The notes beneath the pieces were generated by a model, which searched no databases, was not told the origin of the DNA, and was given only the letters and a program-made list of their open reading frames with translations. Positions 17,790 through 21,179 of a stretch of DNA of 21,179 nt are shown piece by piece. Numbering within the stretch: position 1 is the first letter of the stretch; every line of letters begins with the position of its first letter. The stretch comes from Phycisphaerae bacterium. GTDB taxonomy: Bacteria; Planctomycetota; Phycisphaerae; Tepidisphaerales; Tepidisphaeraceae. The stretch lies in NCBI GenBank assembly GCA_030448225.1, contig JAUJNJ010000096.1, positions 1 to 21,179 of the forward strand. Direction: 5' to 3'. Position numbers and translations under genes: made by a program.

Positions 17790-18282
17790 ATGCCGATCGC
17801 CGCCGCACCATCACCGCGATCGCCCTGTGCCTCGTGACGCTCGTCACCCGGGCCTCGGCCTCGGCAGCCGCAAGGTGCTGTGCATGGACGGCGACGCCAC
17901 TGCTCGATCGAGGCCGCCGGCCACGCCCGCCACGGCGGGTGCCACGCCGATCACGCCGACAGCGCCGACCACGCCCACGCGGACGCGACGCCGGCCCGGC
18001 GGGACGCCGACGCCGCACGCGGCGACGGTGCTGGACGCACGGCACGGTGACGCCTGCTCGGACACCGCGATCGCCAGCCCGAACGTTCGTCGCGAGTCGG
18101 TCGCCGCGGCGCACGTCGCGATTCTTCCAGCCGATCCCACCGAACTACCCGCCTGGGCCATCGCCCGCCGCCGCCGTCCACCACCCCGCTCGCGCGATGC
18201 AGTGCGGAGATGCCCGCTCGCCGGGGCGCACGCCCTGCGCGCCGAACTGGTTTCCCTTCGCTCGATCATCCTCCTCTCCTGA
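17790..18282 (+). pseudogene. Small secreted His/Cys-rich protein, split over three frames
   Basis: No single frame is open across this gene, but one protein can be pieced together. ATG at 17790 gives MPI. One base is then missing, and RRTITAIALCLVTLVT plus RASASAAARCC reads as a signal peptide with Cys after the cut (17801-17890). The middle, in another frame from 17898, is HCSIEAAGHARHGGCHADHA then DSADHAHAD, a metal-ligand-like cluster. The end, in a third frame from about 18049, is DACSDTAIASPNVRRES ... LRAELVSLRSIILLS, with TGA at 18280-18282. About 164 residues in all. It lies 123 bases before the TolC-type gene. From memory, small His-rich exported proteins precede RND metal efflux genes in related bacteria, so periplasmic metal binding is a reasonable guess. 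It could be a real pseudogene or an artefact of sequencing indels. Confidence 0.5.
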
Positions 18283-18405
18283 TCCGCGCCATCATGCCGC
18301 GGTGCGGCGCTGCTCCTACGGCCTACGCCCGCGGCGTGATGTCCGTCGCCGCGCGATCGAATCGTCCTCGCCCGCCGCGACCCGCCGTACCGCCGAAGCC
18401 TTCGC

Positions 18406-19792
18406 ATGTACCTGTCACGCCCGCTGCTCCTGGCATTGCCCCTGCTGCCCGCGTGCCAGCGGTACGAAGGCGGCCGATCGACCTAGCGCCCACGCCCCGA
18501 TCGGCGACCGCGACCCGGCCGCGCCGGCGGAGGCGGCGTACGCGCGGCGGCTCGCGCGCGACGACCGCGCCGATCCCGCCGCCGCCGCCGACTACGACCC
18601 CGCCGACGGCCTGTCGCTCGGCGAGGCCGAGGCGGTGGCGCTCCTCTTCAACCCCGAACTGCGGCTCGCCCGGCTGAAGGCGGACGTGCCCCGCCTGGGC
18701 GCGGCCGAGGCGGGACGCTGGGAGGACCCGGAACTGGGGTTCGACGCCGAACGCATCCTCCAAAGCGTGCGGGACCCGTGGGTGCTGGCCGGCACGCTCA
18801 GCCTCACGATCCCCCTCTCCGGCCGTCTCGGCGTCGAGAAGCGGAAGGCGAACGCCGACGCGACGGCCGGTCGGCTGCGGGCGCTGGCGGAAGAACGGCG
18901 CGTCCTGGCCGATCTTCGCGCCGAGTGGATCGAGTGGTCGGCGATCGGCGAACGGGCGGCGCTGACGCGGCAGCACCTGGCGGACCTGAAGGACATCGCC
19001 GACCGCGCCGAACGCCTCCGCGCCGCCGGCGAGCTCGGCCCGCTCGACGCCCGCCTCCTGCGGATCGAGAGCGTCAAGGCCGCCGCGCGCCTGTACGGCC
19101 ACGAGGCCGACGCGCGGGCCGCGGAGGTGCGATTGAAGGCAAGGCTGGGGCTCGCGCCGTCGGCGGGCATCACGCTCGTGCCGTCGCTGGCCACCCCCGC
19201 CGCGGCATTGCCGGACGACGCGGCGCTGGCGAGCGCCTTGGCGAACCACCCGCGGCTGCGCGTCGCACGGGCGGAACACGATGTCGCGGAACGGTCGCTG
19301 GAACTCGAGGTCCGCAAGCAGTACCCGGACCTGCGGCTCGGCGGCGGGTACGGCACCGACGAGGGGGACGATCGCGTGCTGATGGGCGCCGCCCTGCCGC
19401 TGCCGCTGCTCAACGCCAACCGCCGCGCGATCGCCGAGGCCCGCGCCGGGCGCGACGTGGCGCGGGCGGCGGCCGAGGCGGAGTACGAGCGCCTGCTCGC
19501 CGAGGCGGCCGCGGCGCGCCTGGCCGTGGAGGGGGCGCGGGCGCGGGTGGATTACGTCGAGCGGGAACTGGCGCCGCTCGCCGACCGCCCGGTGGCCGAC
19601 GCGCTCCGGCTCGGCCGCGCGGGCGACTTCGACGCGCTCGTGCTCCTGGAAGCGCTCAAGACCGCGCACGAGGCGAAGCTGGAAGTGCTCGACGCGCGCC
19701 TCCGCGCGGGCCTCGCGGGCCGGCTGGCCGGGGCACTGTTCGAAGGAGGCGCCGCCGCGGCGCCGCCGCCGGCCGAGGAGGGCCGTCCATGA
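18406..19792 (+). CDS. TolC/CzcC-type outer-membrane efflux protein (N-terminal frame breaks)
   Basis: This is the outer-membrane channel of an RND tripartite efflux system. The body (18500-19792) is continuous and helical, with two outer-membrane-efflux repeats: LSLGEAEAVALLFNPELRLA ... GTLSLTIPLSGRLGVEKRKA near the front, and ALASALANHPRLRVARAEHD ... PDLRLGGGYGTDEGDDRVLM later. The start ATG at 18406 gives a lipoprotein signal, MYLSRPLLLALPLLPACQR, with LPAC as lipobox (Cys17). That frame hits TAG after RST. The sequence continues as RPIDLAPTP one frame back and then IGDRDPAAPAEAAYARRLA in the main frame. This fits two missing single bases, one next to a GG and one in a CCCC-like run. The repaired length is about 462 residues, normal for CzcC. 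The stop overlaps the next start (ATGA), so they form an operon. Confidence 0.85.
19775..19782 (+). promoter_or_regulatory. Strong ribosome binding site for the adaptor gene inside the TolC 3' end
   Basis: GAGGAGGG lies 6 bases before the ATG at 19789, within the last codons of the upstream gene. It supports translational coupling through the ATGA overlap. Confidence 0.7.
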
Positions 19793-21179
19793 ACTACATC
19801 TTTCGCATCACCGTCGCGATGCTCGCGACGACGGCGTCGTCGGCCGCTGTCGGCTGCCGCGACGGCGAGGCCGCACCGGCGCCCGCGCCGGCCGCGGCGA
19901 GCGAGGCGGCGCGGCCGCCGACGAACCGCATCGACGTCCCGGCCACCGTGCGGCAGAACCTCGGCGTCACGTTCGCCAAGGTCGAGCGGCGTCGCGTCGC
20001 GGCCACGATGCGCGTGCCGGGGCGGTTCGAGCTGCTGCCGTCGGCGCGGCGGGAGCACCGCGCCACGATGTCCGGGTGGGTCGACCTGCTCGTGAAGCAG
20101 TACGACGAGGTGAAGCGCGGCGACGCGATCTACCGCATGGACTCGCCCGACTGGCACAAGCTCCGGAAACAACTCCACGAGAGCCGGGCCGCGATCGAGG
20201 CGGCGACGGCGGAGCTGCGCGTCGCCGAGCAGGCGAAGACCGAGGCGGAGCAGGCGGTGGCGATCCTGGAGAAGCGCGTGGGGGCGCTGGCCGAGGCGCA
20301 GGTGCGGCGGGCGGAGCTCGAGAGCGACCTCGCCCTGCGGCGCGCCGCGATCCCCCGCCTCGGCGGCGAGGTGGCGGTGAGGCAGGCGGCGCTCGAAGAG
20401 GCGCGGCACGACTTCACGCTCGAACTGGAGACCGCCGCGTCGCTCCTGGGCCTGACCGCGAAGTACCTGATGGAGCCCGCCGACGCGGCCGCGGCCGGCG
20501 CGGCGGCGGCCGGCGCGGCCGGCGCCGACGACCACGCGGACCACCCGATGCAGCGCTGGTACGGCATCGACCGCGTGACGCTGCTCGTGACCGAGCCCGG
20601 CGTGGTGGAGTCGCTGAACGTGACCAACGGCACGAGGGGCGCGCAGAACACGCTCGTCGCCACCGTGGTGAACCCGGCCGGCGTCCGCTTCCGCGCCACC
20701 GGCCTGCAGAGCGACCTCGCGGTCCTGCGCGACGGGCTGCCGGCGACGATCGTCCCGCCCCACGGCGGCGGCGGCGGCGCTGACGCCGCGCCGGTCGCCG
20801 GGCCGCTGAAGGTGGGCCTCGCCGCCGACCCGCAGCGGCGGACGATCGACCTGCTCGTGACGCCGGCCCGCGTCGCGCCGTGGGCGAAGCCGGGCATCTC
20901 GGCGATGCTCGAGATCGTCACCGACGGCTCGGCCGACGAGGAACTGGCCATCCCCGCGTCGGCCGTCGTGCGCGACGGCCTCGCGCACGTCTTCTTCCGC
21001 CGCGACCCCAAGGAACCGGACCAGGTGATCCGCACCGAGGCCGACCTCGGCACGAGCGACGGCCAGTGGGTCGTCCTCAACAGCGGCGTCAAGGCAGGCG
21101 ACGCGGTCGTGCTCGGCGGCGCCGTCGAGCTGAAGCTCGCCAGCGGCGACAGGGGCGGGGCAACGGGCGGGGGCCACTT
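19789..21179 (+). CDS. RND efflux periplasmic adaptor subunit (CzcB/HlyD type), 3' incomplete
   Basis: This is the membrane-fusion protein linking the outer-membrane factor to an inner-membrane RND pump that should lie beyond the window. 463 codons are present and no stop is reached. The signal reads MNYIFRITVAMLATTASSAA then VGC, a possible lipobox with Cys23. The barrel-sandwich half motif VSGW-like MSGWVDLLVKQYDEVKRGD is at about 85-103. A long coiled-coil hairpin follows at about 118-215 (LRKQLHESRAAIEAATAELR ... LGGEVAVRQAALEEARHDFT). An Ala/Gly-rich insert with DDHADHP comes next, at about 238-252, before WYGIDRVTLLVTEPGVVESL. The beta-barrel and membrane-proximal regions follow (KPGISAMLEIVTDG, LAIPASAVVRDGLAHVFFR, NSGVKAGDAVVLGGAVELK). 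A heavy-metal pump is inferred from the CzcC-like partner and the His/Cys-rich gene upstream; drug efflux is not excluded. Confidence 0.88.
   Translation, partial: MNYIFRITVAMLATTASSAAVGCRDGEAAPAPAPAAASEAARPPTNRIDVPATVRQNLGVTFAKVERRRVAATMRVPGRFELLPSARREHRATMSGWVDLLVKQYDEVKRGDAIYRMDSPDWHKLRKQLHESRAAIEAATAELRVAEQAKTEAEQAVAILEKRVGALAEAQVRRAELESDLALRRAAIPRLGGEVAVRQAALEEARHDFTLELETAASLLGLTAKYLMEPADAAAAGAAAAGAAGADDHADHPMQRWYGIDRVTLLVTEPGVVESLNVTNGTRGAQNTLVATVVNPAGVRFRATGLQSDLAVLRDGLPATIVPPHGGGGGADAAPVAGPLKVGLAADPQRRTIDLLVTPARVAPWAKPGISAMLEIVTDGSADEELAIPASAVVRDGLAHVFFRRDPKEPDQVIRTEADLGTSDGQWVVLNSGVKAGDAVVLGGAVELKLASGDRGGATGGGH

Noticed and set aside
15141..17837. 898-codon open frame on the plus strand opposite the histidine kinase
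   Set aside because: Arg/Ala/Val-rich without motifs; every kinase domain is on the other strand. It owes its length to high GC at third positions.
19552..21177. 541-codon open frame on the minus strand at the right end
   Set aside because: It lies opposite the TolC and adaptor genes, which are coupled by an ATGA overlap and a strong ribosome site. The minus frame has no domain.
1..21179. CRISPR array, tRNA, rRNA, insertion sequence or phage attachment site
   Set aside because: I found no spaced direct repeats of CRISPR size, no cloverleaf or rRNA-like segment, no transposase reading frame and no flanking terminal inverted repeats.

Overview
This very GC-rich window most likely comes from a planctomycete, probably Phycisphaerae-like. 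The evidence is the combination of a pseudopilin with a 'FTLVELLVVIGIIALL' N-terminus, a giant beta-strand-repeat surface protein carrying paired type I dockerin repeats and a PEP-CTERM sorting signal, a small ECF-type sigma factor overlapping a FecR-domain membrane protein, and a Tat-signal FAD oxidoreductase. The taxonomy is inferred from gene content only; there is no rRNA or tRNA here.

Layout. 1-932 has no supportable gene. 933-2672 (+) is an FAD-dependent oxidoreductase whose last third is broken by many frame changes. It converges, across a bidirectional hairpin (2729-2766), on a block of minus-strand genes. In transcription order (right to left) that block is: a hybrid sensor histidine kinase (17204-14733), a flavin-dependent halogenase-family protein (14268-12751), an ECF-like sigma factor (12571-12032) translationally coupled to a FecR protein (12035-10233), a giant autotransporter-repeat/dockerin/PEP-CTERM protein (9671-3843, intact in its first half, frameshifted in its second) and a type II pseudopilin (3691-2914, frameshifted). 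On the right, a divergent plus-strand group starts with a broken small secreted His/Cys-rich protein (17790-18282), then a TolC/CzcC-type outer-membrane factor (18406-19792) and an RND periplasmic adaptor (19789 to the window end, incomplete). This looks like the start of a heavy-metal type efflux operon.

How the genes may work together. The sigma/FecR pair is a plausible envelope-signal regulator next to a large exported surface protein and a pseudopilin. The histidine kinase has PAS, PAS, GAF, HisKA, HATPase and receiver parts but no obvious membrane segment, so it probably senses a cytoplasmic cue. The efflux group exports a substrate that is probably a metal cation, judging from the His/Cys-rich leader protein.

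Data-quality caution. Frame changes are concentrated in 2.03-6.85 kb and 17.15-18.5 kb, while about 10 kb between them is clean. Where I could reconstruct them, the changes are single-base, often in short G or C runs, and the protein similarity continues across them. Residual sequencing or assembly indels are therefore at least as likely as true pseudogenes. Long open frames antisense to the real genes are codon-composition shadows and are left out.
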